This document shows positions 7,854 through 16,475 of a DNA stretch of 48,755 nt, piece after piece. A program made the position numbers and the translations under genes. Within the stretch, counting starts at the first letter, position 1, and each line of letters starts with the position of its first letter. The stretch is from an uncultured bacterium (GTDB lineage Bacteria; Planctomycetota; UBA1135). The notes under the pieces are model-generated. The model was given only the letters and a program-made list of their open reading frames with translations. It searched no databases and was not told where the DNA came from. Location: the NCBI GenBank assembly GCA_937919925.1, contig CALFOT010000015.1:1-48755 (forward strand). The letters run 5' to 3'.

Positions 7854-8701
7854 GCTTTTGCCAATTTAGTCCAGTTCGAATTCCGAACTTCCCACAACTC
7901 GGGGAAGAATCGCAGCGGTAGACGGGATTCTAGGAAAGGCACGCCGCTAGAGCCGCCAGTGCCCTTTTTGCCGCCAATCGTACGTGACACCATCAGGATG
8001 TGCGCGGCGCGAAAAATCGACCACATGGTGTCGAGGTCGAGCAAGGCTTCGCAGGCCAACACCCAGTGATACTCGGTTTTTGCATCTTGATAAAGCTCGC
8101 GAAAGACCCCAACCAACTCATCATTCATTTGGTGGGTTTCGCTCAGTTCACGCTGCAAAACTTTCTCTGGGACCGGATACCCCCCTCGCGCCATCGCGTG
8201 TAAAAAGCAGTCATAAAGACTCGGTGCCTCAAAGCGCGCTCGGAGCCGAGCCAACTCCTCGGGACGGCCTTCAAAGAACTGAAAGAACCACGGATCCCGC
8301 TGGCCACAAGCAAACTCCATTTCACGAAACTGAACCGATTGGAAGCCGCTACCTGTACCTAGGGCTTCGCGGAACCCAGCGAACTCATCGGGCGTCAAAG
8401 TGCCCAGCAGCTGAATCTGCTGAGTCAGACAGGTGATAATGGCTTGCACGCGCTTCAACACTTTAAGAGAACGGGCGACGTCGTCATGATTCAAAAAATT
8501 GACCATCAAGCCAACTTCGTGAAGTGCCTCTTTAAACCAAAGTTCAAAGCTTTGGTGGATCACGATAAAAAACATTTCATCGTGATGCATAGGATTGCTC
8601 CGCAGTTGCTGAAGCGCAGTAAGTTCCGGCACTTTAAGGTAACTGTTGTAATTCAGTTCCTCCAATTTCAAGCGGTCGTAATCAGCAAGTCGTTCCGTCA
8701 T
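7850..8701 (-). CDS. kynA: Tryptophan 2,3-dioxygenase
   Basis: Heme dioxygenase that opens the indole ring of L-tryptophan to N-formyl-L-kynurenine. The 283-residue length is typical of bacterial TDO. Landmarks: YLKVPELTALQ near 21-31, FFIVIHQSFELWFK with distal H49, SGFQSVQFREMEF (118-130) with the substrate-carboxylate arginine R126, proximal heme ligand H234 in RAAHILMVSR, and the GTGGSSG loop at 247-253. It is the first gene of a nine-gene minus-strand operon ending with kynurenine formamidase, so the operon begins by making kynurenine. A TAAACT hexamer ends 9 bases before the ATG, suggesting a leaderless transcript. Confidence 0.93.
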   Translation of the reverse strand: MTERLADYDRLKLEELNYNSYLKVPELTALQQLRSNPMHHDEMFFIVIHQSFELWFKEALHEVGLMVNFLNHDDVARSLKVLKRVQAIITCLTQQIQLLGTLTPDEFAGFREALGTGSGFQSVQFREMEFACGQRDPWFFQFFEGRPEELARLRARFEAPSLYDCFLHAMARGGYPVPEKVLQRELSETHQMNDELVGVFRELYQDAKTEYHWVLACEALLDLDTMWSIFRAAHILMVSRTIGGKKGTGGSSGVPFLESRLPLRFFPELWEVRNSNWTKLAKA

Positions 8702-8710
8702 CGTGAGAGT

Positions 8711-8716
8711 AGTTTA
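8711..8716 (-). promoter_or_regulatory. -10-like hexamer of the tryptophan operon
   Basis: TAAACT on the minus strand, nine bases before the TDO start codon at 8701. This spacing would place the transcription start at or next to the ATG. It matches the TANNNT pattern seen before several other first genes in this window. No convincing -35 element was found. The 69-base divergent region shared with the EVE gene has no other obvious operator. Confidence 0.4.
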
Positions 8717-8758
8717 GCTGCGCACGACGGCATTTCGCCGATGCGTTAGCGGTGCGGG

Positions 8759-8764
8759 TAGAAT
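8759..8764 (+). promoter_or_regulatory. -10-like hexamer of the EVE gene
   Basis: TAGAAT followed by six bases and then the ATG at 8771, with no room for a Shine-Dalgarno sequence in a transcript starting about seven bases downstream. It suggests a leaderless mRNA for the EVE and methyltransferase pair. Confidence 0.45.
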
Positions 8765-8770
8765 TGCCCC

Positions 8771-9181
8771 ATGGCCTACTGGTTGGTAAAAGAAGAACCC
8801 ACAAAATACACCTTTGAGATGTTTCTCAAGGACCGTAGAACTTCCTGGGATGGTGTGCGCAACTTCCAAGCGAGAAACAACTTACGGCTCATGCTCAAAG
8901 GCGATAAAGTAGTGTTTTATCATTCAGGTAAACTCAAGGCAGCCGTTGGCACCGCCTTGGTGATTGCCGCGAGCTACCCTGATCCAACGGCGAGTGAAGG
9001 GGATTGGAGCGCCGTGGATTTACAAGTTGTGGAAAGCTTTGAAAACCCTGTGACCTTGGCGCAAGTACGCGCCGACCCCGTGCTCGCCGCATGTGCGCTG
9101 GTCAAACAGACGCGCCTGTCGGTGATGCCATTGACCCAAAAGCAGTTTGAAAAACTGTGTAAGTTAGGAGGAGTGCAATGA
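8771..9181 (+). CDS. EVE domain protein
   Basis: A 136-residue single-domain EVE protein of the PUA-like fold, the family of human THYN1, thought to bind modified bases in nucleic acid. The N-terminal MAYWLVKEEPTKYTF and the following SWDGVRNFQARN are diagnostic, with the loop LKGDKVVFYHSG after them. It is the full family length. Its stop overlaps the start of the methyltransferase gene as ATGA (9178-9181), so the two are translationally coupled, which fits a shared link to modified nucleic acid. EVE proteins are also found near restriction systems; none is seen here. The precise ligand is unknown. Confidence 0.88.
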   Translation: MAYWLVKEEPTKYTFEMFLKDRRTSWDGVRNFQARNNLRLMLKGDKVVFYHSGKLKAAVGTALVIAASYPDPTASEGDWSAVDLQVVESFENPVTLAQVRADPVLAACALVKQTRLSVMPLTQKQFEKLCKLGGVQ

Positions 9182-10560
9182 GTTGGCCCAGCGATAACGA
9201 CAACCGTCGAGAGGATTCACCCTACGGCAAGAGCCCGCGCCGGGAGAGCCCCTATCGCGGTGGTGACCGCTCTGCTGATCCTCAGCAGCAACGCGGCCAC
9301 CTTGGTACTGGGCATTACCGCAATGACCCACGTGGCGGTGGTCACTACCGTCGGCAGCAACGGGATGAACGTGGCGAAACGGTGGTGCGTATGGAGCCTT
9401 GGGTGGCGCTGCGCGGACCGATGCGCGGTCCACGGGTGTGGAGCGGCGATGTCGATCGTTGTTCCAGTCGTTTGCCAAGTGGTGAGCTTGCTGCAGTCTA
9501 TGATCAACACAACGACTTCCGCGGTTGGGGCTTTTGGCACCCGCAATCGCGTATCGCAGTACGCATTGTGTCACGCGAAACCACCAAGCCCGATGATGCC
9601 TGGTGGCAAGCTCGCGCGCGTTCCGCTGCCGAACGACGCCTGCAAAATCCTGAGGTACCAAACGAAGTTTGCCGCATCCTTCATGCCGAGGGCGATGACT
9701 TCCCGGCTCTCACCCTAGACCGTTATGGCGATGTTTTAATCGGTGAAGTTTACAGCAAGCCAATGGCCGATATTTTCCAGATGGTGTTGCCCACTTTCCA
9801 TGAAATTTTAGGCACGAGTGAGTATCGCCTGTGCTTTGATGAAGCGTCCGCGCGCGCCGAAGGGGAGCAACCCTTTGAGAAATCTTCCGCTGGCTGCCCG
9901 CCGCGTTTGCAGTTTCAAGAAGAGGGCATCACCTACGAAGCATTTCTATCCGCTGGCCATAAATCAGGTTTTTTCTGCGACCAACGCGAAAACCGTGCTC
10001 GTTTAAAAGCGTTGGTGGAGCGCCTAGTTGCGCAAGGCAACCCACCCAGCGTGTTAGATGTGTGCTGCTACACCGGGGGCTTCGCGCTGAATGCCGCAAT
10101 GGCCGGGGCTGCAGAAGTGCGTGGTATTGACCTAGATGAAAAAGCTGTCGAGCAAGCCACACGGAATGCCAACATTAACCAGTTACGCAACATCAAGTTC
10201 ACTCACGCGGATGCATTCAGTTATCTGCGCACCTTAGCGGGCAACGAACGCCAGTACGATATTGTGATTGTTGACCCGCCGAAATTCATCCGTACGCGGC
10301 GTGATTTCGATGAAGGCCAAGCGCGTTACCACGACATCAACAAACTCGCGATGCCATTAGTGAAGCCAGGTGGATTCCTGATTAGCTGCTCATGCAGTGG
10401 TTTGTTTGGACCGCTGGAATTCCAGGAGACCATGCGCCGCGCTGCACGTTTACGCACAGTCCGCATTTTGCGCGAAACAGGTGCCGGCCCAGATCACCCG
10501 GTGCGCATCGATTTCCCCGAGGGCCGCTACTTAAAAGCTCTGTGGATGCAGCTGGACTAA
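9178..10560 (+). CDS. RlmI-like class I SAM-dependent rRNA (cytosine) methyltransferase
   Basis: A 460-residue protein in three parts. Residues 1-70 are polar and rich in Arg, Gly and Gln, with repeated RRESPYRG- and GHYR-like stretches, and probably disordered. A PUA-like region follows (about 72-135), then an RlmI-type domain with LTLDRYGD and AGHKSGFFCDQRENR. The C-terminal Rossmann methyltransferase has SAM motif VLDVCCYTGGFALNAA near 290 and the catalytic-type VDPPKF near 365. The family makes 5-methylcytosine in 23S rRNA. It is coupled to the EVE gene by a 4-base overlap. The basic N-terminal extension is not part of the E. coli enzyme. Confidence 0.82.
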   Translation: MSWPSDNDNRREDSPYGKSPRRESPYRGGDRSADPQQQRGHLGTGHYRNDPRGGGHYRRQQRDERGETVVRMEPWVALRGPMRGPRVWSGDVDRCSSRLPSGELAAVYDQHNDFRGWGFWHPQSRIAVRIVSRETTKPDDAWWQARARSAAERRLQNPEVPNEVCRILHAEGDDFPALTLDRYGDVLIGEVYSKPMADIFQMVLPTFHEILGTSEYRLCFDEASARAEGEQPFEKSSAGCPPRLQFQEEGITYEAFLSAGHKSGFFCDQRENRARLKALVERLVAQGNPPSVLDVCCYTGGFALNAAMAGAAEVRGIDLDEKAVEQATRNANINQLRNIKFTHADAFSYLRTLAGNERQYDIVIVDPPKFIRTRRDFDEGQARYHDINKLAMPLVKPGGFLISCSCSGLFGPLEFQETMRRAARLRTVRILRETGAGPDHPVRIDFPEGRYLKALWMQLD

Positions 10561-10599
10561 GGCGTTTGGGGTCTTGGCGACATCGCTGGGACCCGTGCT

Positions 10600-12174
10600 T
10601 TACAACACCACCTTATAACCGATGAAGCGCTTGGCACCTTGCTCCGGCGCAAAAAGACGCAGGGCAAGAATTTCTTCACGCCCATCACCATCAAAATCGC
10701 GTATGGTCATAGCGTGCGGTTCACTCCAATCCTTGAGATGGATCCGATAATTGGGCTCCACTCCCTCCGCCACGGAAGTCATCGCCGACGTGCGCCCCAG
10801 AGTCCATTGGGTGAGTGCGGAAATTTCAACCTCCAGCCCCCCCTCTCCAGATAAGGTTTGCTGCAAAAACTTTTCGATGGCGCCATGCAGTACGGCTTCA
10901 TCGGAAATCAAATTAAGCCACACCAACAAGGTGCCATCGGCATCCAGCGTGACCAAATCCGTGTGCACGCCATCGCCATCGGCATCACACATCCGCACGA
11001 TCTTACGCCGCAGGCTGGAAAACTGCTCCTTCTCGTCTTTATACACCGAAAGCAGACTATCCCCTTGCAACTTGGCTTCGCGCTCGCGAAAAACACGAGT
11101 CTCAAAGCGCCCATCTCCACGCCCTCGAAACACTAAGAAATCGAACTTGATTTCCCAAGAGAACAAAGCGGCCTTAATCAAAGTGCCGACGCCGAGATCC
11201 TCCACGCGCACCAGTACTAAATCCGGGATTTCATCGGCATCAATGCGCGCTGCATAGATATAAAAAACATTGCCGCGTACTTTCAAAGGCGGCCTGCTGT
11301 TCTCCAAGTTGACACCATTTTCGTCTCCCAGAAAAACACGGACTACGCCATTGGCAAGAATCATGACATCCAGATCACCATCGCCATCTAAATCGGCCCA
11401 TTTATCTTGCACCAAATACTTCACCGAGCGCGTGAGGTTGCTTAAGTCGACTTTCATATCGCTCATGTCGGCGCGAAAGCGAGTGAGGTCTAAAACGCGC
11501 GTTGGCTCCGACGGAAAACCTTCCGCTGCTAATACATATTGACGCACGCTGCTGCCATCGTTCACGACTAAATCTGGGCGGCCATCACCGCTGACGTCTT
11601 CGGGGTTGAGGCGTGGCACCACCAAATGGCGACTGACGTTGGACATCAAGCCACCGCCAGTATTCAAGCGCAAGGTTGAGAGGGCACCCAGATTCGGGCC
11701 AGGCACAAAACCGGCTGCACTTCCCATCCACAATTGAATCGCATCGCCAACCGGTAAACTGATATCCAGCAAACGGTCCCCATTGAGATCGTAAAGGAAA
11801 TCGGCAGGGTTACAGCCATGCGGAGGCATGCCACCTAAGTTGGATGCAAGCGGCTCCGAAAAAGACAGCACATTGTCCAGGAGTTGCAGTTGATACAAGG
11901 TGCTGCCATCCACTAAGACGATAAATTCCTCCGTACCATTACGGTCAAGATCAGCCAGAGTCCACAAAGTAGCCTCGCCTGGAATTTCAATTTTGGGCCC
12001 ATCCACGGCCTCCATGAGGCGAACTGTGCGGTTTTCAATCGCCAGCAAATGCCCCACTTTGGAGCCGTCTAAACTAGCAACCGCCAAGTGTTGTACTTGA
12101 ACACCCAAATCCACCGCAAGCGGTTCTGGGGTGGGCAGCTGCAAGCAGGCGGCGGCGAGGAAGCTAGTAATCAT
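10600..12174 (-). CDS. Exported FG-GAP/VCBS repeat protein (second of pair)
   Basis: A 524-residue protein with a short hydrophobic N-terminus (MITSFLAAACLQL) and many FG-GAP/VCBS-type blades, for example DLNGDRLLDI, DVSGDGRPDL, DLDGDGDLDV, DADGDGVHTDL and DFDGDGREEI. These Asp-rich loops bind calcium and build a beta-propeller, so the protein is probably periplasmic or surface-exposed. Its start overlaps the stop of the first FG-GAP gene (ATGA at 12174-12171). It ends a five-gene operon headed by an ABC exporter. Its stop faces the methyltransferase stop across 39 bases with no clear terminator. No enzymatic motif was seen. Confidence 0.8.
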   Translation of the reverse strand: MITSFLAAACLQLPTPEPLAVDLGVQVQHLAVASLDGSKVGHLLAIENRTVRLMEAVDGPKIEIPGEATLWTLADLDRNGTEEFIVLVDGSTLYQLQLLDNVLSFSEPLASNLGGMPPHGCNPADFLYDLNGDRLLDISLPVGDAIQLWMGSAAGFVPGPNLGALSTLRLNTGGGLMSNVSRHLVVPRLNPEDVSGDGRPDLVVNDGSSVRQYVLAAEGFPSEPTRVLDLTRFRADMSDMKVDLSNLTRSVKYLVQDKWADLDGDGDLDVMILANGVVRVFLGDENGVNLENSRPPLKVRGNVFYIYAARIDADEIPDLVLVRVEDLGVGTLIKAALFSWEIKFDFLVFRGRGDGRFETRVFREREAKLQGDSLLSVYKDEKEQFSSLRRKIVRMCDADGDGVHTDLVTLDADGTLLVWLNLISDEAVLHGAIEKFLQQTLSGEGGLEVEISALTQWTLGRTSAMTSVAEGVEPNYRIHLKDWSEPHAMTIRDFDGDGREEILALRLFAPEQGAKRFIGYKVVL

Positions 12175-13661
12175 CTGCGGTAGGAGAGGTGTATTTCGAG
12201 TTTGCCATCGCGGCTAACGATGAAATCGCCGATGCCATCAGAATTTAAGTTGAGGACTTCCACCTCCGCCTGCAAAGCATTGATGGGGATTTCTGCTGCG
12301 ATTTCATCGGCGATTTTCACACCATTGCTATTGGGCAAGAAACGGCGGATTTCAAGACTACCCGCAGTGGAACGCTCAAGTAAGTTTGGCTGCCCATCGC
12401 CCGTTAAGTCTGCAACAAACGTATCCATGGAAACCAAGGATTCGAACTCATCGACTTGAAACGTGCGGCTCCAAGCGAAGGCTGCGCGGGTCGACCAAGT
12501 ACCAAGATTCGAAAGAAAGCCGGTTACTTTGTGCTCCACTTGCGGCGCACCACGCCCCAGCAAGCCTAGGTCTAGAACCCAGCTTGACAAACAGATGTCG
12601 CGAACACCGTCCGCGTTGAGGTCAAAAAAGTAGATCCATAAAAAGGTGCTATCCACCTGTAAAAAAACATCGGATTCTTCGAGGGAATCACGCTTTGCGA
12701 TGTCTAAATAAACTCGCGTTTGCCACGGCCTTGTTTGGCGCAAAACATCCGCGCTACTGCGAACCAGCAACAGATCGGCCGCAGCTCCACCTCCAAGGTC
12801 TACCCATTCCACCTGCTCAAAATCCGAATCTTTCGAGTTGGGCAACTCAATAATCTGAGAAGCCTTGGCAGGAAAGTGGCCGCTGTCATCCTGCAAATGC
12901 AGGAACAACTCCACGCCACGCAAATAGGAAAGATCTAATCGGCCATCACCATCCACATCGGCCCACACCGGAGTTGGCAGGGATTCATCTGAAAAAAGTG
13001 CTGGAGGCCGTGCGATGACTCCCAATTCTTCATTCGGCAAAAATAAATCGCCCAACTCTTGGCTGCTGATGGTCGTGCGCACTAGGCCACCCAAATAATT
13101 GCCTGCGGCAACCGGTGGACGGTCACTACCAATCGATAAATCGATGCGCCCCAGTGTGGTGCCAGCGGAATCGATGATTTCGAAACCGGTGGTGGTGACC
13201 AGAGCGACCTCTGGGTGCCCATCCCTATCGATATCTGCCATCCCTTTCCACAGCGGCAAGGCGGTAGAAGAAGGCAAGTCTAGTAGCATGCTGGCCTTAC
13301 TGAGTAGCTGCGAACGCCCCTGAGAATTGCGCACGTAAGCACCACGTGCCGCCAACAACAAAATCTCGCAACCCGCTTCTTCTTCGCCTTGCAGAAAATC
13401 TCCCACATTCCAAGCTACGACACCTGCCGCCATTTCAATATGCTCATCATAGGTAGCGGAGAACACCGTACCTTGATGTTGATAATGGATATCAATGTAA
13501 CGTTTGCCATTATCAGCCAGAATGGCCATGTAGAGATCTAAATCACCATCGCCATCCGCATCGGCAAAAGTGCGGGCACCTAATTGTTTACCCGAAGGCT
13601 GCACCCAGGAAGCCAAGTGACTGGCTTGCTGGCAAAGAACAAAAACAGCAGCAACAAACAT
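12171..13661 (-). CDS. Exported FG-GAP/VCBS repeat protein (first of pair)
   Basis: A 496-residue paralogue-like partner of the next gene, starting with a weak signal peptide (MFVAAVFVLCQQASHLASW) and followed by calcium-loop repeats such as DADGDGDLDLY, DIDRDGHPEVAL, DVDGDGRLDLSY, DLNADGVRDI, DLTGDGQPNL and NLNSDGIGDFIV. A beta-propeller is expected. I place the start at the ATG at 13661, which forms TAATG with the stop of the PDZ gene; an in-frame GTG at 13673 is less likely. The role is unknown; ligand display or protein-protein contact at the cell surface is usual for this fold. Confidence 0.8.
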   Translation of the reverse strand: MFVAAVFVLCQQASHLASWVQPSGKQLGARTFADADGDGDLDLYMAILADNGKRYIDIHYQHQGTVFSATYDEHIEMAAGVVAWNVGDFLQGEEEAGCEILLLAARGAYVRNSQGRSQLLSKASMLLDLPSSTALPLWKGMADIDRDGHPEVALVTTTGFEIIDSAGTTLGRIDLSIGSDRPPVAAGNYLGGLVRTTISSQELGDLFLPNEELGVIARPPALFSDESLPTPVWADVDGDGRLDLSYLRGVELFLHLQDDSGHFPAKASQIIELPNSKDSDFEQVEWVDLGGGAAADLLLVRSSADVLRQTRPWQTRVYLDIAKRDSLEESDVFLQVDSTFLWIYFFDLNADGVRDICLSSWVLDLGLLGRGAPQVEHKVTGFLSNLGTWSTRAAFAWSRTFQVDEFESLVSMDTFVADLTGDGQPNLLERSTAGSLEIRRFLPNSNGVKIADEIAAEIPINALQAEVEVLNLNSDGIGDFIVSRDGKLEIHLSYRR

Positions 13662-14599
13662 TAGGGCTTCCACTCCACCGCTGCTGGAGCTTCTTCAAGG
13701 ATCAACTCCCCTCTTTCCCAGGTGAAGAGCGACAAGATGGAATAGTAACTTTCGTGGCCGTCGCGGCGATAGCGGAAGAAATCCGTAAGGATGAAAGTAC
13801 CGATGGCAAAGGCCCCGCGGTCGGCCCCAATTTCGCGCTGCCAACTAAACAATGGCCATAATGCAATCTCAGTCAAAACGCTACCTGGACTCCACGCCGA
13901 GGTGGTCACCAAATGTTTAGCGCCATTGCTGCTTTGGACTTCAAAAAGCAGGGGGTCGCCTGGCTTCACACTTAGCCGGACACGCCGCACAAACTCCGCC
14001 GCCGAACCGGGGTCTTCGCCTTGAAAGAGCAGGATGACGTCGCCGGCAACGATACCGGCATCAAGCAGGGGGCTTGCTGCAGCGACTTCCACCACTTGCG
14101 GTAGCCCCTCCTTGCTGTCGCGGAAAGCGGCGCGCAGTAGTCCACGATCTACGTGATAGAGGTAGCGTGCAGCACTGGTGCTAAGCATGATGAGCTCTGC
14201 GCTGGAGGCGAAGACTTCACTGCCACGTTGAAACTCCAACTCCACCACTTTCTTTTGTGCAATTGCGGCGAGTAGTTGTCGGTAGCGTTGTGGATCATCA
14301 GTAGGACGGCCATCGAAAGACAGCAAAATATCCCCCACAGAAAACCCGGCCTTGGCTGCTGGGCTTTTTTCTGCCACCGCGATAACGCGGACTCCGGGCG
14401 GCGCGTCGAGCGAAAAAACATCTTCGGGCTCGTTGAGTTCCACTTCTAAGCCAAGATAGGCTTCTTGCCGTTCGGCACTATCTACGGCCGTTTCCATCGC
14501 ATAAAACGAAGCCGGTAGCGGCAACGGTTCGGTGGTGAACGCGCAACTGCTACAGGCCGCAAGTAAGCAGGCTTGAAGGAGATGGGAAAATTGAGTCAT
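13661..14599 (-). CDS. Lipoprotein with two PDZ domains
   Basis: A 312-residue predicted lipoprotein: the N-terminus has a lipobox ending at C16 (LAAC). The first PDZ domain (about 45-155) carries YLGLEVEL and AEKSPAAKAGFSVGDILLSFDG; the second (about 160-235) carries AAASPLLDAGIVAGDVILLFQG. No protease residues follow. The C-terminal 80 residues are of unknown fold. It overlaps the permease gene (ATGA) and the first FG-GAP gene (TAATG). It may act as an envelope adaptor linking the ABC permease to the exported propeller proteins, but that is only a positional inference. Confidence 0.7.
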   Translation of the reverse strand: MTQFSHLLQACLLAACSSCAFTTEPLPLPASFYAMETAVDSAERQEAYLGLEVELNEPEDVFSLDAPPGVRVIAVAEKSPAAKAGFSVGDILLSFDGRPTDDPQRYRQLLAAIAQKKVVELEFQRGSEVFASSAELIMLSTSAARYLYHVDRGLLRAAFRDSKEGLPQVVEVAAASPLLDAGIVAGDVILLFQGEDPGSAAEFVRRVRLSVKPGDPLLFEVQSSNGAKHLVTTSAWSPGSVLTEIALWPLFSWQREIGADRGAFAIGTFILTDFFRYRRDGHESYYSILSLFTWERGELILEEAPAAVEWKP

Positions 14600-15453
14600 A
14601 CTTGTTTCGTGCGGAAAATTAGTACCGTAAAAATGAGGGACAACACAATCGCTGGTGCGGGACTGATCCAGCCAATGTTGACGATTTCTTCGAAGGAGTA
14701 AGGGTAGGCGTCGCTGAAGCCTGCGGCTCGATCGGTAGCTTCTTTAAGAAAAGAATCCGGCCCCAGCGCCGGCAGGATGTCGGCGAACAGCCAAGGAGCC
14801 TTTTCCCCCAGCGTTTCGTGTAGCAGCGTGGGGGTCAACATGACTGCCAAGCCTACACCCACGCCAGCCACACCATGACGGAAGGTGGTGGACATCCACA
14901 CACTAAACAAAGCGAGGGCAAGCAAAGGAAAAACAGCATGGGCCATCGCTTTGTAGAGCAACAAATCAATGCCTTCTTCCTCGATGCTAAAGATGACATC
15001 GCCGCCAACCATGATGTCGCCAGCATCAAACAGCAAAGCCGCGCTGGCTGCGGCTCCGCCAATGGCGCACGCAAACATAGTGAGTGGCAAAATAAGGGCA
15101 ATTGCACAACGCGCCAGGGTGAAGGCGGTACGCGAAATGCCACGCGCGAGTGGATCTCGAATCGCCCCGGAGGAGATTTCTCGCGGTAAGCCACCGGCAA
15201 AAAAAATCAAGGTGGCAATCTCCACCAGGAACAACCCAGCACGAGTGCCTTCCCCCAATTGCGGCCAGAAATTCCAAGCGCCAATTTCGCCGACACCGCC
15301 GCCGCCAGCAGCACTGACCAGCCCCAGCTTCAAGCGCGATCCCACCACATAGAGCGCCGCAAGCGCAAAAATGCCTACATGCATCCAGCGCACCGAACGG
15401 CGATGACGCAACAAATAAAACTCACCACGGAGGGCGCGCAAAAAACCGTTCAT
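14596..15453 (-). CDS. ABC-2-type transporter permease
   Basis: A 285-residue integral membrane protein with about six hydrophobic segments, beginning after a basic stretch (LRHRRSVRWMHVG). Before the second segment is the motif GGLPREISSGAIRDPLARGISR, typical of ABC-2 export permeases. It overlaps the ATPase gene (ATGA at 15453-15450) and the PDZ lipoprotein gene (ATGA at 14599-14596), so the transporter is made together with its presumed envelope partners. The substrate is not indicated by sequence. Confidence 0.8.
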   Translation of the reverse strand: MNGFLRALRGEFYLLRHRRSVRWMHVGIFALAALYVVGSRLKLGLVSAAGGGGVGEIGAWNFWPQLGEGTRAGLFLVEIATLIFFAGGLPREISSGAIRDPLARGISRTAFTLARCAIALILPLTMFACAIGGAAASAALLFDAGDIMVGGDVIFSIEEEGIDLLLYKAMAHAVFPLLALALFSVWMSTTFRHGVAGVGVGLAVMLTPTLLHETLGEKAPWLFADILPALGPDSFLKEATDRAAGFSDAYPYSFEEIVNIGWISPAPAIVLSLIFTVLIFRTKQV

Positions 15454-16391
15454 GCTGCGTCCTCAACAGAGTTCTTTTTCGTTTCTAGAACGCGATGAAA
15501 AACATCCACCAAGCTCGCGCCTTGACGCGCGAATTCTTCAATGCCAAAGCCAGCTTGCACCAATTGGGTAAGCGCGGCGCTGGCTTGAAAACTGGAATCC
15601 ACCCGTACTTTGAGAATATCTCCTTCCAGGACGGGGTCTGGCAAAACTCCTGGAAGGCGCGCCAACATTTGCGCAGCACCCTTCAAGTTGGCGGCGCGCA
15701 ACCGTAGGCCGTCGCCAGCAGCCGCGAGTAAGTCGGGCACCTGTCCTTCTAAGAGAGTCATGCCCTCTTCCATCATGCCAACTCGATTGCAGACATGCTC
15801 GACTTCCCGGAGATGATGACTCGACAAAACAATAGTGACTTTGGAGCTAGCGGTGAGCTCTGCGAACAAAGCAAGCATACGCTCCACCCCTTCTGGGTCC
15901 AGGCCAGAGAGAGGTTCATCAAGCACCAACAACTCCGGACTACCCAATAAGGCCCGCGCAACCGCGGCACGACGCCCTTGGCCATGCGATAGACGATCCC
16001 CACGGTTATTTTGACGGTGAGTGAGCCCCACAAGCTCCAAAGCCTCATCCACGCCACGCCCACCGACGATACCCCCACGAATGGCGGCGACCTCTAGATT
16101 CTGGCGCAAAGTAAGCGTGTCATCCATGCCAGGTGGATCGAGCGCCACGCCATAAGGCTGCGCGACGCGATGAATCCGCGCACTGTGCACACCCAAAACT
16201 TTGCAGCTACCACCCTGAAAAGGCAGATAGCCGAGTAAACAGCGCATTGCAGTGGTTTTGCCAGCACCATTGCGCCCCAGCAGACCATACAAATCGCCGC
16301 GACGCACCTCAAGGTTGACGCCTTTTAGAATCGGTTTGCCACTCAGGCGGACGGATAATCCACAGACTTCGATGGCTAAACTAGTGGACAT
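15450..16391 (-). CDS. ABC transporter ATP-binding protein
   Basis: A 313-residue ABC ATPase of the exporter type. The Walker A motif is GRNGAGKTT (39-47), the signature is LSHGQ, and Walker B is LLVLDEPLSGLDP, followed by the switch histidine in SSHH. A C-terminal extension of about 80 residues is common among ABC-2 exporters. It is the first gene of a five-gene operon reading toward 10600. TACAAA lies 10 bases before the ATG and may be the -10 element. It would drive the adjacent permease; the cargo is unknown. Confidence 0.88.
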   Translation of the reverse strand: MSTSLAIEVCGLSVRLSGKPILKGVNLEVRRGDLYGLLGRNGAGKTTAMRCLLGYLPFQGGSCKVLGVHSARIHRVAQPYGVALDPPGMDDTLTLRQNLEVAAIRGGIVGGRGVDEALELVGLTHRQNNRGDRLSHGQGRRAAVARALLGSPELLVLDEPLSGLDPEGVERMLALFAELTASSKVTIVLSSHHLREVEHVCNRVGMMEEGMTLLEGQVPDLLAAAGDGLRLRAANLKGAAQMLARLPGVLPDPVLEGDILKVRVDSSFQASAALTQLVQAGFGIEEFARQGASLVDVFHRVLETKKNSVEDAA

Positions 16392-16461
16392 GCTTGGGTG
16401 ATTTGTACGTGAGTGCCGGCCGGGAGGCTAGCGTGGCTTCAATCTTCGCGCACGGGAGGGT

Positions 16462-16467
16462 TAGAAT
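16462..16467 (+). promoter_or_regulatory. -10-like hexamer of the HAD gene
   Basis: TAGAAT, eight bases before the ATG at 16476. The same hexamer stands before the EVE and nadB genes at similar spacing. Leaderless transcription is the simplest reading. Confidence 0.45.
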
Positions 16468-16475
16468 CAACCGTC

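Noticed and set aside
379..8701. Tryptophan operon as a de novo NAD (quinolinate) route
   Set aside because: No 3-hydroxyanthranilate dioxygenase or quinolinate phosphoribosyltransferase is in it, the dehydrogenase and deaminase point to full degradation, and nadB at 46061-47758 shows NAD is made from aspartate.
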